Below, piece by piece: positions 21,823 to 31,649 of a stretch of DNA of 64,000 nucleotides. Source of the DNA: Lepidodermella squamata (lineage: Eukaryota > Gastrotricha). Made by a program: the position numbers and the translations under genes. Location of the stretch: NCBI GenBank assembly GCA_047495785.1, contig JBLDXI010000019.1, positions 2,604,001 to 2,668,000 on the forward strand, read 5' to 3'. The notes beneath the pieces are model-generated. The model made no database searches. It saw nothing but the letters and a program-made list of their open reading frames with translations, and had not been told where the DNA came from. Each line of letters starts with the position of its first letter. The stretch's first letter is position 1.

Positions 21823-22546
21823 GTTTTTCCGGACTATTCTTCACTCGACCGAGTTGCAGACGTTTTAAATATAACTGTAATATTGGACGTAGCATAGCCT
21901 CCAAGCTAATTGATTTAAAGCTTTTACCTCAAAATAATTTCGCTGCCTAGGTATAAATGAATAATTCAATGAACAACGATAATATTTTGGATTTCATGTC
22001 ATCGAAAATGCTCACCTGTGTAACCTTCCCAGCAATTATGTTTCATTATAATTTTTATATTATCAGGCTAACCTCTCCTGGGCGTTGCAGCTTTCGATTT
22101 ATATAAATAATAATAATGCACTATTTGTTTCGGGAAAATGACAGCGTTTTCCAGTGACTGCAATATTGAATGTACGTGCTCTCATCGATTAGACGATTTT
22201 CACGTTATATCGTCACGTGGCGAGAAGGTCTGTGACTTTTGCTGATCTTTTTTCGGACAAGTGAACTTCATAACTTGTATCGTAGTCAGTAAAATACAGG
22301 GTTTACTGTGTCATGAATTTCGATTTTGAAAGAGCGATTAAACTGCCTTTGATTTTGGACCTTTAACCAAATTTATCAATAACAAATCGCATGTAAATCA
22401 AAATCGAACTTACAAGCTTTCTTATATTTATTCACCCTTAACAAAAGCAAACGCATGGATCCGAACATTTCGAACATTTTTACCGGTTTTAGTTTTCATC
22501 CAGAGCAAGGCTCGCGGCATCTCTAGTTGATACTAAATAAGAAACA
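21823..22546. other. Spacer between the two CBM1 genes
   Basis: AT-rich and non-coding. It should hold the promoter of gene F and the 3' UTR of gene G. No repeat is recognised. Confidence 0.45.
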
Positions 22547-23428
22547 TCAATTGTCTGTCTTAGCAGGTAATCCAACAATGGGAACGCCAAATTTGATGAG
22601 CAGCTGCAAAATTGTATCCTCAGCTGTGGTAACAGGATTCACCGGCGATAAATCAGAATCCACTATAGTATACTGAGAGCGAATGGTCGACGTGGCGCTC
22701 GCAGCTGCTGTAGAACTTGAGGCTTGGCTGTTCGTTGATGTGGAGCTTGTAGAAATCGGAGCTGTATTGCTAGTGACTGACGTAGCTTTCGTAGTAGTGG
22801 ATGTATGAGCTGGACTACTTGTAGACGTGGTTGTAGGCCTCGTTGTTGTAGAAGTCGCCGTTGAGCTACTTGTTGATGTCGGGCTCGCAGTTGTAGAGGT
22901 CGCGGCTGTGCTATTCGCCAACGAGGTGGTTGCCGCTGTTGTCGTAGTTGTTGATGTCGCAGTTGAGCTCCTTGTCGTCGTCGTGGTTTTAGCTGTGGTG
23001 GTACTCGATGTCGTTGGCGTGACTGTACTTGTGCTCTTTGGTGTTGTAGTGGTAGTTGTTGTTGTTGTTGTGGATGTTGTCGTGGTTGTGCTACTTGTAG
23101 TTGTAGCTTCACACAAAGTGTAAAGTGTGCATTGGGAGTTCCACTCGCTCTGGACGATGCAGGAGCTTCCAAGTGGGCAACAGGTCAATCCAGTATAGTT
23201 TATGCCTCCACATTGGCCGCCGTTAGCATCATTACTGCATGATGGGTCAGTTGCAGGCTTGCATTGAGCGTAGCTTGCATCTCCAACGCAAGACCACCCA
23301 ACATTGCAATTTGTTGGCCCTGTATAACTCCCGCCGCCGCATTGATTCCAATTGGCGACGCATTGTGATTTCGCCAAGATTAGCACAGGAAAAATTGCAA
23401 CAACTTGCAATGAACTAAACAGATACAT
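22547..23428 (-). CDS. Secreted protein with two CBM1 modules and long mucin-like tail, gene G (293 aa)
   Basis: A single exon. MYLFSSLQVVAIFPVLILAK is a signal peptide. CBM1-1 has QCGGGSYTGPTNC and YAQC; CBM1-2 has QCGGINYTGLTCC and WNSQC. Residues about 105-250 are almost pure Thr/Ser/Ala, expected to be heavily O-glycosylated. The end reads ILQLLIKFGVPIVG plus nine residues, the same peptide as in CTLD genes D and H. It is the paralogue of gene F, with the tail roughly doubled. CBM1 is common in fungi and oomycetes and rare in animals. With intronless structure this is consistent with, but does not prove, horizontal transfer. Confidence 0.85.
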   Translation of the reverse strand: MYLFSSLQVVAIFPVLILAKSQCVANWNQCGGGSYTGPTNCNVGWSCVGDASYAQCKPATDPSCSNDANGGQCGGINYTGLTCCPLGSSCIVQSEWNSQCTLYTLCEATTTSSTTTTTSTTTTTTTTTTPKSTSTVTPTTSSTTTAKTTTTTRSSTATSTTTTTAATTSLANSTAATSTTASPTSTSSSTATSTTTRPTTTSTSSPAHTSTTTKATSVTSNTAPISTSSTSTNSQASSSTAAASATSTIRSQYTIVDSDLSPVNPVTTAEDTILQLLIKFGVPIVGLPAKTDN

Positions 23429-23818
23429 TTTTATTTGTTGACCAATTCAAGAAAATTTATCTGACTAGTCGCAGCGCAGCTTGTATCCCTACATTGCAGA
23501 ACCTTAATATCAAACGGATGAAGCTTTCACGATATTAAATCCGGCTTGCGGGGTACTGATGTCGCGTTAAGAATGAACTAATGTTCAAGCATCTTAGTTT
23601 CAATCTTATCTCATGCCGAAGCCTCAACGTTATTACTTCCGGCGCGAATTTCCAGGCGAGATTTTTGCGATTTGCGAGGCATTCGTTCGCGTGTGGAACC
23701 ACAAATTATGATAAATAACAATTATTAGTTTGTCAGCTTTTATAGCTCGTCTATTCACGGATAACTTGGTCCTTATGCTACTGAAGAAATCATTAATGAT
23801 GAATGTCTTAGGCGGAAA
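23429..23818. other. Spacer between genes G and H
   Basis: 390 bp with no feature recognised. Confidence 0.4.
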
Positions 23819-26600
23819 TCAATTTCGAGTCCGCGACCTCCCATCCATCGGAACGCCATACTTCAGCAACAGCTTTAGTATTTTATCTTCCACAGTTGCA
23901 CTAGCTACAGCTGCTGTTGTAGTGGGTTCCGTTGCTGTAGTAGTCACAGCTGTTGTTGAAGTGGTTCCCTTTGTTGTAGTAGTTACAGCCGCCGTTGAAG
24001 TAGTTCCGGTTGTTTTAGTGGTTACAGTTGCTGTTGTAGGAGTTCCCGTTGTTGCAGTAGTTGCAGCCGCTGTTGAAGTAGTTCCCTTTGTTGTAGAAGT
24101 TACAGTTGCTGCCGAAGTAGTTACCGTCGTTGTAGTGGTTACAGCTGTCGTTGTAGTAGGTGACGTTGTTGTAGTTGTTGTTGGAGCAGCCGTGGTACCG
24201 TAAAGACCAGGGGTAGCCGCCAACTGGCATATACTTCGCAGCAAGGCTGATTGGTTATACCCTATCCAGCCGCCCATATTATCGATCACTTTACTAATCC
24301 GATTCACATCGCTGTCTGCTCTTAAAGCGACCGCTAATTCATTTTGCGTTGGCTCGGGAGTTCCCATGTCATATGCTTGGTTGGCGGAAAGAGTTGTGTT
24401 AGAGTCAGACCAAACCCAAGAGCCAGCTACAAATAATTTATAATACAATAAAGGCTAGTTGAATTCCCAAACGAACTTGATGAGGATCTCCAGATTCCAA
24501 TCCACATATCGGGTAAATTCAACCGGTTAGCGGTGGATCTAGCGAAAATGATCAAATCCTCAGTTTTTGGCGCCCAAGTGACTGATCTATTTGCAGCTGT
24601 GCATTGCGCACCTCGATTTGTAAGAGTATAAGTGCCGTTAAGTAGCAAAAAGCATTTCTCATTGAATTTAACCCAGCCAGATGGGCAGGTCGAGCATGCC
24701 TTTGAATACTCGCATACGTAATGATTCGGGCCCAGGAAACTTGCATTAGGGGTAACAAGCCAATTCGAGCTGGTGAAGTTCAACGTGAAAACAAAGTCAC
24801 GACCTTTGAATGGAGGGGCGAAGAATTTGAGCCATGACATCGAGGATTCAGGGTTGTAGTAACTCCCGTCGGTCATGTTTCGGAAAAATCTAGGGCCGAA
24901 GGACCCACTTGATCCGTCCATCCACTGATAAATACCATCTGAAAGACGATTCATAAAAATATTAAAGAAAATTGCGTCTCTAACCGGGGTCTTCGACGTA
25001 ATTGGCTCGGAAATCACCCCAAGCGCTACTGCCTCCTGATCGCCTGGCCCAATCTTGGAGGCCGATCCAATATTGCCGGGAAGAATCCGCCAAACTTTCG
25101 GCGAAGTAACGTAGCTCTGAAGGAGTATTCGGGACGAAAAAGTGGGCCCCTTGCTCTGTGCACTTTTGAAGAGCTATAAGATAGTGCTCCGAAGCACTTA
25201 TGAACATTTTATTGTTAAGTTGAAAGTTGGGGACAATGGGAATACTTACTTTGATAGAAGGTAGCAGCTGTCCTGGCAAGGGTTGTAAGTATATCCATTA
25301 GGACAATTGACCGAGCTCAGACACATAGTCTGACATTTCTCGCCAGGGTCCGGAAATTGAGTAGCCGTTGCCGTAGTACCAGCATTGGTTGTTGTATTGT
25401 ATCGCTGTGTTGCAGGCATTTGGCAACCAGCAGAAAATATACCATTGGCAGTTATAATTGTTCGCCACAATCCAGACAAATCAGCCAAATTTGCCACGGA
25501 AGAGAATGCCTTGGAGTCCGCAGCTACCCTTGTTGCATCCTCCTCGAAATCGCTCGGTTCGTCTTTCTTCATGTCGACTGGATCTGTCGGCAGAATGGTA
25601 TCGTTCTTGTCGAGCCAGAGAAATGTACGCGCTGCAGAACATAAAGAGACGAGTAATTTTAGATTAGAACGAATAAAGCTTACCATTCAAATCCCGCCAA
25701 ACACCAATGAGTGTTTGGAGACCTGACCGCTTAATTTGAGTTCTCACAAATATATCGACCGATTCAGTTCTAGGAGTCCACAGCGTTCCTTCAGCGTGGA
25801 AAGATCTGCAATAGTTGTGCTGCTCCCACAATGTCGCATCGATCCCGTTGTTGACGAGGTAGCATTTGTCAAGATATTTCACCCAGCCAGTAACCGGACA
25901 AGTTGCGCAAGCTTTCGAGTATTCACAAATGTAGTTCCTCACAGAGCTAAATGAGTTTTCGAAGTTAGCAACCCATCTCTGAGATTGATAATCAACGTAA
26001 ACCGCGAAGTGGCTTAAGGTTGGCGATTGTTTGAAGGGCAGCCAAGGTTTCGAAGGATCTGTGGAATTCGTTAACCAATTTGGACCCATCGCTGGGGTAG
26101 AATCATCCATCCATTGAAATATTCCATCTTGAAAATTAAATGCTCACAGTATTTCTCAGAAATCTGCTGTAACTTACCGGGGTCTGTTATGTAGTTCGTG
26201 CTGTTCTCGCCGATGGTCCAGTTTCCGTTTCCGGCGGATCGACGAGCCCAATCTTGTAAGCCGATGTAGTACTTGAAAGACGTATCCAGCTTCGAAGTCA
26301 CAGATTGCCATTCCGCCAGCGAGTTTGGCACGAAGAAGTGACCCCCGGCTGTGTTACATTCGAGCAAATCCACCATGTATTGACTTGAATTTCTGGAATA
26401 AAAAACATTCGTTTTTTTATAATTGAGACAGTTTTTAGCTACCTCGAAATAAGATAGCAACTGTCATAGCAGGCGTCGTAATAGAAATTTGAAGGGCAAA
26501 TCTGATTCTGCGAAAGAGAACATGCAGGACTGCAAGAAGGATCGCCATTGACGGAAGCCACGATAAAGCCGCAAAGAGCAAGTAATTTTGCGCTCATCAT
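23819..26600 (-). CDS. Secreted four-CTLD mucin-like protein, gene H (826 aa)
   Basis: Exons: 26443-26600, 26178-26392, 25684-26127, 25250-25631, 24985-25196, 24477-24938 and 23819-24426; exactly 827 codons. MMSAKLLALCGFIVASVNG is the signal peptide. CTLD1 has YYIGLQDWARRSAG and QWMDDSTPAMGP; CTLD2 has IGVWRD and DEPSD; CTLD3 has YWIGLQDWARRSGG and QWMDGS; CTLD4 has WIGIWR and PEPTQ. The Thr-rich region contains a repeated unit of about 16 residues (TTTKGTTSTAAVTTTT type). The protein ends ILKLLLKYGVPMDG plus six residues. Same intron plan as genes B and C. It is separated from the other CTLD genes by the Cys-loop and CBM1 genes. Confidence 0.88.
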
Positions 26601-27089
26601 TACCGGACGCGACGAATATGTTAGGTTAGATAATTTGAATAAGTTAGAACACCTATTGCCATTCGACTTTGCAAACGCTCAATTGTGATCAATAATTTAC
26701 GTTATATTATGGTGACTATTTAGCTTACTAATTCAGTATTGACGGAAATGCAGGCATGTTTACCTAAAGAATATCGACAACTGACTTATGAATGTTCCAA
26801 TGTTGCAGCGCCCTGGCATAATCAATCGTTTCCGTGCTAGAATAATTAAGGCTTAAAGACTACTGAACGAATTGACAAATTGCTTTTTGCTATTATTCGC
26901 TATTAGCAATGGTTATGCAACAGTTTCATCGTAAAAATGCAGTCACATTTACCGCATCGCCTAAAATGTAAACTCGGGCATGTAACGTTCCGGGTGACCT
27001 ATGGAGGCTACTATTAAATGGTGGGCTTATGCGGTATGGAACATTTGAAACTGACATTTATTCTCACTTTACTGTCTTCAGGGTTGATC
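26601..27089. other. Spacer upstream of gene H, nothing recognised
   Basis: Probable promoter region of gene H on the minus strand. No repeats or coding signals are seen. Confidence 0.45.
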
Positions 27090-27700
27090 AGGGTTTATCG
27101 AAAGGTCAGGATCTAAAACTGCAAAGTTTACTCTATCCTAATGTATAGCTGCGAAACGAGGGTCCGAAAATCAGACCAGGAGACTATACGCCAAGACAGG
27201 CACTAGACTAGCTTCGGAGATTTGTTTATTTATTGTTTACGGTACTGCCCGAAAATAGTCAGCCTCTTATAAATGTCAGAGGTTAGAGGTCGTTCGAAAT
27301 AATAAATGTCAGGTCAGCAAGAATGAGATGATGACGCCTCTTCGGCCACATTCTACGTCTACCGGCGACGACACCAGCGCAAGCTGCGATGGCCCTGTAT
27401 TTCCGAATCGGTGGCCAGCCCTACCTAGGCCGAGGCCTGACCACACTGCCAAAAGGGCTTGCCAAGAAAATAAGGGAAGCGCACAATCACCTGTAAATAA
27501 CATATGAAGACCACAACTACGGGAAGCATTGGTACCCAGATGTGACTAGTGCAAAAGACATGCGGCGATGCTCCAAAATCTCGCCAGCGACCACAACGGA
27601 TGGCGGCGACTGACTGCCCGAATTTGTGCCTCCGCGTTGAAGGCCGCGAAACCCTCGCAAAGCGTGTAAAGCCGTAATCATCATCATTATCATCATTACT
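27090..27700 (+). mobile_element. 3' relic of a non-LTR retrotransposon
   Basis: Broken plus-strand reading frames match the end of LINE reverse transcriptases: SCETR near 27150 (the CETW region), FGHILRLPATTPAQAAM near 27345, and LASDHNGWRRLTARICASAL near 27580. All are followed by a CATCATTAT-type simple tail at 27680-27700. Several stops and frameshifts are present, so it is dead. The RLP...TPAQ and WRRL signature is common in RTE/CR1-like LINEs; the clade is uncertain. Confidence 0.6.
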
Positions 27701-28415
27701 GTCTTCATTGAGCAGGTTGCGCCAACACCCCTTAAGATTTGTCTGTGCTCAGGATGCGGTCTCCGTGGACGCCGCTCTCTTATTTTCCTTATCACACGGC
27801 CTATAGAGGTCATTGTTGCACTCAGCGGCGTAATTCATAATCTGCTGAAGTTGCTTCATAGACCGTCGGACGTGATGTTACATCCCGGGCTACTGTAATA
27901 TGAGAGTGAGCCTATGTCGTCATTTAGCATTTAGCTGGACCACTAAATAAGGGTGGACTTCAGGCGAAATACGGTATTTCTATTATGACAAATTTTAACG
28001 AAAATATCTGGCCACATACTTGTTCTAATTAAGGGGAGATTTTTTCGGCCTCGATGTTAGCTGAACTCTAATGCTGGAACTCTTAGCTGGAAATCGGTTT
28101 TCTCAGTGCTGTAGAAGGCTGAAAACCTGTGCGCCTCAACTTCCTGGTCACACATCCACATCATCTGGCAATGAAATTATACCGGCTATTGTTAGCCTAT
28201 TGTTAGCATCGAAGATGTGTGCCTCCACCCCGCCTTTGTTGACATACCAATTCTCACCTGTCAGGCTGCAAACAACGGGGACAGAAACGCAAACAAACCA
28301 AATACTGCCACGCGAACGCGTTTACACACACACATTCGAGCCCTAAAAACTGGAATAATAAACAAAAAAATTGCTTTGATTCTAGATTCCACGCCAATTA
28401 TTCTAGAAACTAGAA
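27701..28415. other. Spacer upstream of the GH114 pair
   Basis: No gene is recognised. It presumably includes the promoter of the first GH114 gene. No clear TATA box can be pointed to. Confidence 0.4.
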
Positions 28416-29195
28416 ATGACTTTGATCCAAACAATCATCGTAACATTTTTGCCTTTAATTTGCTCAGCTGTGTGGCAGCCTAAACCCGGCACGACATGGC
28501 AGTGGCAGCTGCAGGGTCGAGTCAATACCAGTCTAAACGTTACAATGTACGACATCGATCTCGACGTCTCCCAGTCGACGATCGACTCGCTCCACCAGAA
28601 GGGCAAAATCGTTATTTGCTACTTTTGCGCCGGCACATACGAGACGTATCGTGATGACAAGGATAACTTCCCTCGCGAAGTCATCGGCCAAGTCGCAGAC
28701 GGCTATCCGGATGAGTATTGGCTTGATATTCGCAGCGAAAAACTGAAGCCAGCGATTTTGGCCCGGCTAGATAAAGCAGTTCAGAAGAAGTGCGACGGCG
28801 TAGAACCGGATAATGTCGATTCGGTTCAGGCAAACAGCGGATTCCCAATCACCTCCGCAGACCAGCTTGCCTTTAACAAATGGCTAGCAACAGAGGCTCA
28901 TAAACGCAATTTGAGCGTTGGTCTGAAGAACGATGCTTTTCAAATCAAGGAGTTGCTGCCGTATTTCGACTGGGCTCTTGTTGAGTCTTGTCGCCAGTTT
29001 AACTCTTGCAGGTATTGGGACCAAGTTTTAGCAGCTGGGAAGGCTGTTTTCGGGGTCGAATATCGCAGAAGCCAGAAACCTTCCAATTTTTGTGACTCTA
29101 TGAACCAAAAGGGTTTTAGCTTCCTGAAAAAGCGGCCCGATCTCGATGGACCGCGGGCAGACTGCCGTGATCCGTCAACATGGAACAACTTGTAA
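28416..29195 (+). CDS. Secreted GH114-family glycosidase (endo-alpha-1,4-polygalactosaminidase type), 259 aa
   Basis: A single exon. MTLIQTIIVTFLPLICSA is a signal peptide. The rest aligns by eye along the whole GH114 barrel: PGTTWQWQL, MYDIDLDV, VICYFCAGTYE, YWLDIR, CDGVEPDNVD, SVGLKND, ALVESC, and AGKAVFGVEY. By family knowledge GH114 cleaves alpha-1,4-linked galactosamine in fungal galactosaminogalactan and related biofilm polymers. The acidic residues I take as catalytic, Asp in EPDN and Glu in VES 58 residues on, are both kept, so it should be active. GH114 is mainly bacterial and fungal. An intronless secreted copy in an animal suggests acquisition by transfer. It sits next to an altered paralogue and the lectin/CBM1 array. 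Confidence 0.85.
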   Translation: MTLIQTIIVTFLPLICSAVWQPKPGTTWQWQLQGRVNTSLNVTMYDIDLDVSQSTIDSLHQKGKIVICYFCAGTYETYRDDKDNFPREVIGQVADGYPDEYWLDIRSEKLKPAILARLDKAVQKKCDGVEPDNVDSVQANSGFPITSADQLAFNKWLATEAHKRNLSVGLKNDAFQIKELLPYFDWALVESCRQFNSCRYWDQVLAAGKAVFGVEYRRSQKPSNFCDSMNQKGFSFLKKRPDLDGPRADCRDPSTWNNL

Positions 29196-29432
29196 ATTGT
29201 CCATTATATCGCAAATTAGCTGCTGAAAAAATGTCCCGGCTTTTTAATGAGGCAATGGCGTCAAATTATCACATAAAAATGAGAACGTGACACGTGTTTA
29301 ACCAGTCCAATTACCGCTTCGCACTTCATCGAGTCCTTATTAATTGTGTTTATAACAGGCAAACAATGGCCAGAAGGGCGCTTATTTCACACTTATTCTC
29401 ACTTTTTACCTCTTGCTGGTAACGCCGAATTT

Positions 29433-30218
29433 ATGGATACCGTTTTTCGGGTATTTTTCCAAATTTTATCTCTGGCTAGCGTTTTAGGGTTGTACCAACC
29501 TCAGCCCGGGACTACCTTCCACATCCAGCTGTCTGGGAATTTGAACACTCGAGTTCAGGCCGTGGTTTACATCGTCGATTTAGATACCACCCAGCATGGC
29601 ACGATTGTTAAATTGCAAGAAACCCATCGCCGCGTAATTTGCCGGTTTTCTGGTGGAACGTATGAAGAATGGCGGCAGGATACGTATGTCTTCCCTCGGA
29701 AAGCAATTGGAGCTTTTCATCACAAATATCCAGATGTTCGTTGGTTGAATATTCGGAACTACGGCCTCAAACACGTCATGACTGATCGATTGGACAGGGC
29801 TGTGGACAAAGAATGCGATGGAGTTCTAATCTATGATTTGGATGGCTATCTGAATTACAACGGCTTCGAACTTACTTATGAGGACCAGTTGGAGTACAAC
29901 ATTTGGCTGGCAAATCAGGCCCATTCCCGAAATCTTACTGTTGGTATTCAAAACAGCATGGAACAAATACTGGAGTTGGTCGATTTCTATGATTTCACGT
30001 TCAATGACATGTGTCTGGAGTTCAAAGTCTGCGATCAGCTTTACTCGTTCGTCTCGGCTGGTAAGGCAGTTTTCGGCGCTGAGCTGCGGCCGAAGGCTTT
30101 GCCGGATAAATTTTGTTCTCTTATGAATTTGCGGGGCTTCAGTTGGCAGAAGAAGTTTCCTAACTACAACACTAGCCGGGCGGACTGCCAAGACAAATCT
30201 ACTTGGGACGAGGTGTGA
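29433..30218 (+). CDS. GH114-like secreted protein with altered active site, probable pseudoenzyme (261 aa)
   Basis: The Met at 29433 gives a clean signal peptide (VFRVFFQILSLASVLG); an upstream in-frame Met at 29346 only adds a non-hydrophobic leader. The fold is kept: PGTTFHIQL, VICRFSGGTYEEWR, WLNIR, ECDGV, TVGIQN, AGKAVFGAEL and the matching C-terminus. But EPDN becomes LIYD, the second catalytic Glu becomes Asp in FNDMC, YDIDLD becomes YIVDLD and WLDIR becomes WLNIR. The frame is intact over 261 codons, so it is maintained rather than decaying. A binding role without hydrolysis is likely. It is a tandem duplicate of the preceding gene, 237 bp downstream. Confidence 0.82.
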   Translation: MDTVFRVFFQILSLASVLGLYQPQPGTTFHIQLSGNLNTRVQAVVYIVDLDTTQHGTIVKLQETHRRVICRFSGGTYEEWRQDTYVFPRKAIGAFHHKYPDVRWLNIRNYGLKHVMTDRLDRAVDKECDGVLIYDLDGYLNYNGFELTYEDQLEYNIWLANQAHSRNLTVGIQNSMEQILELVDFYDFTFNDMCLEFKVCDQLYSFVSAGKAVFGAELRPKALPDKFCSLMNLRGFSWQKKFPNYNTSRADCQDKSTWDEV

Positions 30219-30508
30219 TAAAGTCAGCTAATTATTGTTTACTCATACAAAATTGAGAGGAGCATCGAATTGACATATTATTCAGTGCACAATTAACGTA
30301 CTACCTTACGGAGAATATTATAGTTCAAAGATTAATTGCTTTACTTTAAAATGTGCAAGCTGTTTTTAACTGCGTGAATGTAAGTCATTAAAAATACCAG
30401 GCTATTTTCACAGACTTACTGATGAAAAGTTTCTTCAACACGAAAAGAACTTTTCTTTAATCTTTAAAATACGTAAATAAATCAATTTCATTCGAATTAA
30501 CCATTCGT

Positions 30509-31594
30509 TTATTTTAAAAATTCGTCAAGATCTATTTCAGACCAATCGAGCGTCAAAGACGGCCTTGTTACCTTGGCAAAAAAGTCGTCCCAAAATAGTT
30601 GTTCGCCGAGCCATGGGAGGCGGTGGTTATTCAATAGGCGGGCGTTTGACGTGCTAATGGCCTCAAGCAGGGCCGCAGAGACGATGTAGTAATTTACTTT
30701 ACCCGTGAAACCAGCGTAATCAAGTTCCCCATCCATATAATCGCGAATAATCTGCTGAGTCCTTCCGAAGATTGGCTGCTGTTCTTCTTCCGATAAATCC
30801 TTGTAAGAAACAAATGCGCCATGGTCTTTCACGGTTTCGGCATCAATGCTGATGTCAAATTTCGACCGCACAAACATCACAGGAATGTTCAGTTTCAAAG
30901 CATTCCGTGCGAGTTCTATGTCTGTCACTTGAACGCGATTCCCAACAACAATGATGATAGCACTCATCAAAAATAAAAAATTGTTCCTGAAGTAATTTTC
31001 CAGATGGTAATTTTTTGTACAAGCGCCAGGAAAATCCCACAAAACAATCGAATCCATTTGCTTGTAGATATGCTTTTCCACTTCGTTCTTGCCCTGGACG
31101 ATATCAACTGCTACCTTATTTCCACCGAGGATAGCGTTGATCAAGCTGGATTTGCCATTCCCAGCCACACCGATGAATGCAAAATTGAATTTTTTATGGT
31201 CAAGACCGTACCTATTTGCTTCGTCCAAGACGCTTTTTATCAATTCCTGCCTTCTTCGCTCGACCTCTTGCCTTCCGCGAAACATTGTTTCAAGATCAAT
31301 TTTCAACTGGATCAACTGGTCGATTAACACCCTTTCGGCTGTTTCGCGATTATCTACCATTCTGGCTGCTTCTTTTCCACCAGTTGATACTTTGCAGCGC
31401 TGACGGCTGTATTTAACATGGTCAACGATGTCATCAATTGTTTTGGAAATACGTTTCGCGGCTTCATCGGTCAGAGGCACCATGATTGGCTGTGTTGTTG
31501 GAGAGTTTCCGGCTGACGTATGCGCGGTACAACCTACTGCCGCTGTGACATTATCGCGACAATTTTTCTGAGTAGGTCTTGAATTTGGATCCAT
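30509..31594 (-). CDS. IRG-like (p47-type) GTPase, copy 1 (361 aa)
   Basis: A single exon. G1 is GVAGNGKSS at about residue 141, G3 is WDFPGA at about 190, and the G4-like motif is FVRSKFD at about 242; the last corresponds to FVR(T/S)K(V/F)D of immunity-related GTPases. A helical, charged N-terminal part (45-130, with a KxxEERRRQE-like stretch) precedes the G domain and a helical C-terminal part follows, ending DWSEIDLDEFLK. In vertebrates IRGs attack membranes around intracellular pathogens. Invertebrate IRG-like genes are poorly studied, so function here is only inferred. No introns. It is paired with the copy at 33238-34497. Confidence 0.78.
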   Translation of the reverse strand: MDPNSRPTQKNCRDNVTAAVGCTAHTSAGNSPTTQPIMVPLTDEAAKRISKTIDDIVDHVKYSRQRCKVSTGGKEAARMVDNRETAERVLIDQLIQLKIDLETMFRGRQEVERRRQELIKSVLDEANRYGLDHKKFNFAFIGVAGNGKSSLINAILGGNKVAVDIVQGKNEVEKHIYKQMDSIVLWDFPGACTKNYHLENYFRNNFLFLMSAIIIVVGNRVQVTDIELARNALKLNIPVMFVRSKFDISIDAETVKDHGAFVSYKDLSEEEQQPIFGRTQQIIRDYMDGELDYAGFTGKVNYYIVSAALLEAISTSNARLLNNHRLPWLGEQLFWDDFFAKVTRPSLTLDWSEIDLDEFLK

Positions 31595-31649
31595 TTTATA
31601 ATAAAAACCTAGCGTTATGTTATTACAAAATAATTAACTTGGGTTAGCT

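Noticed and set aside
22663-23172. Gln/Arg-rich minus-strand ORF overlapping gene G
   Set aside because: It is an out-of-frame reading of the Thr-rich and CBM1 region of gene G.
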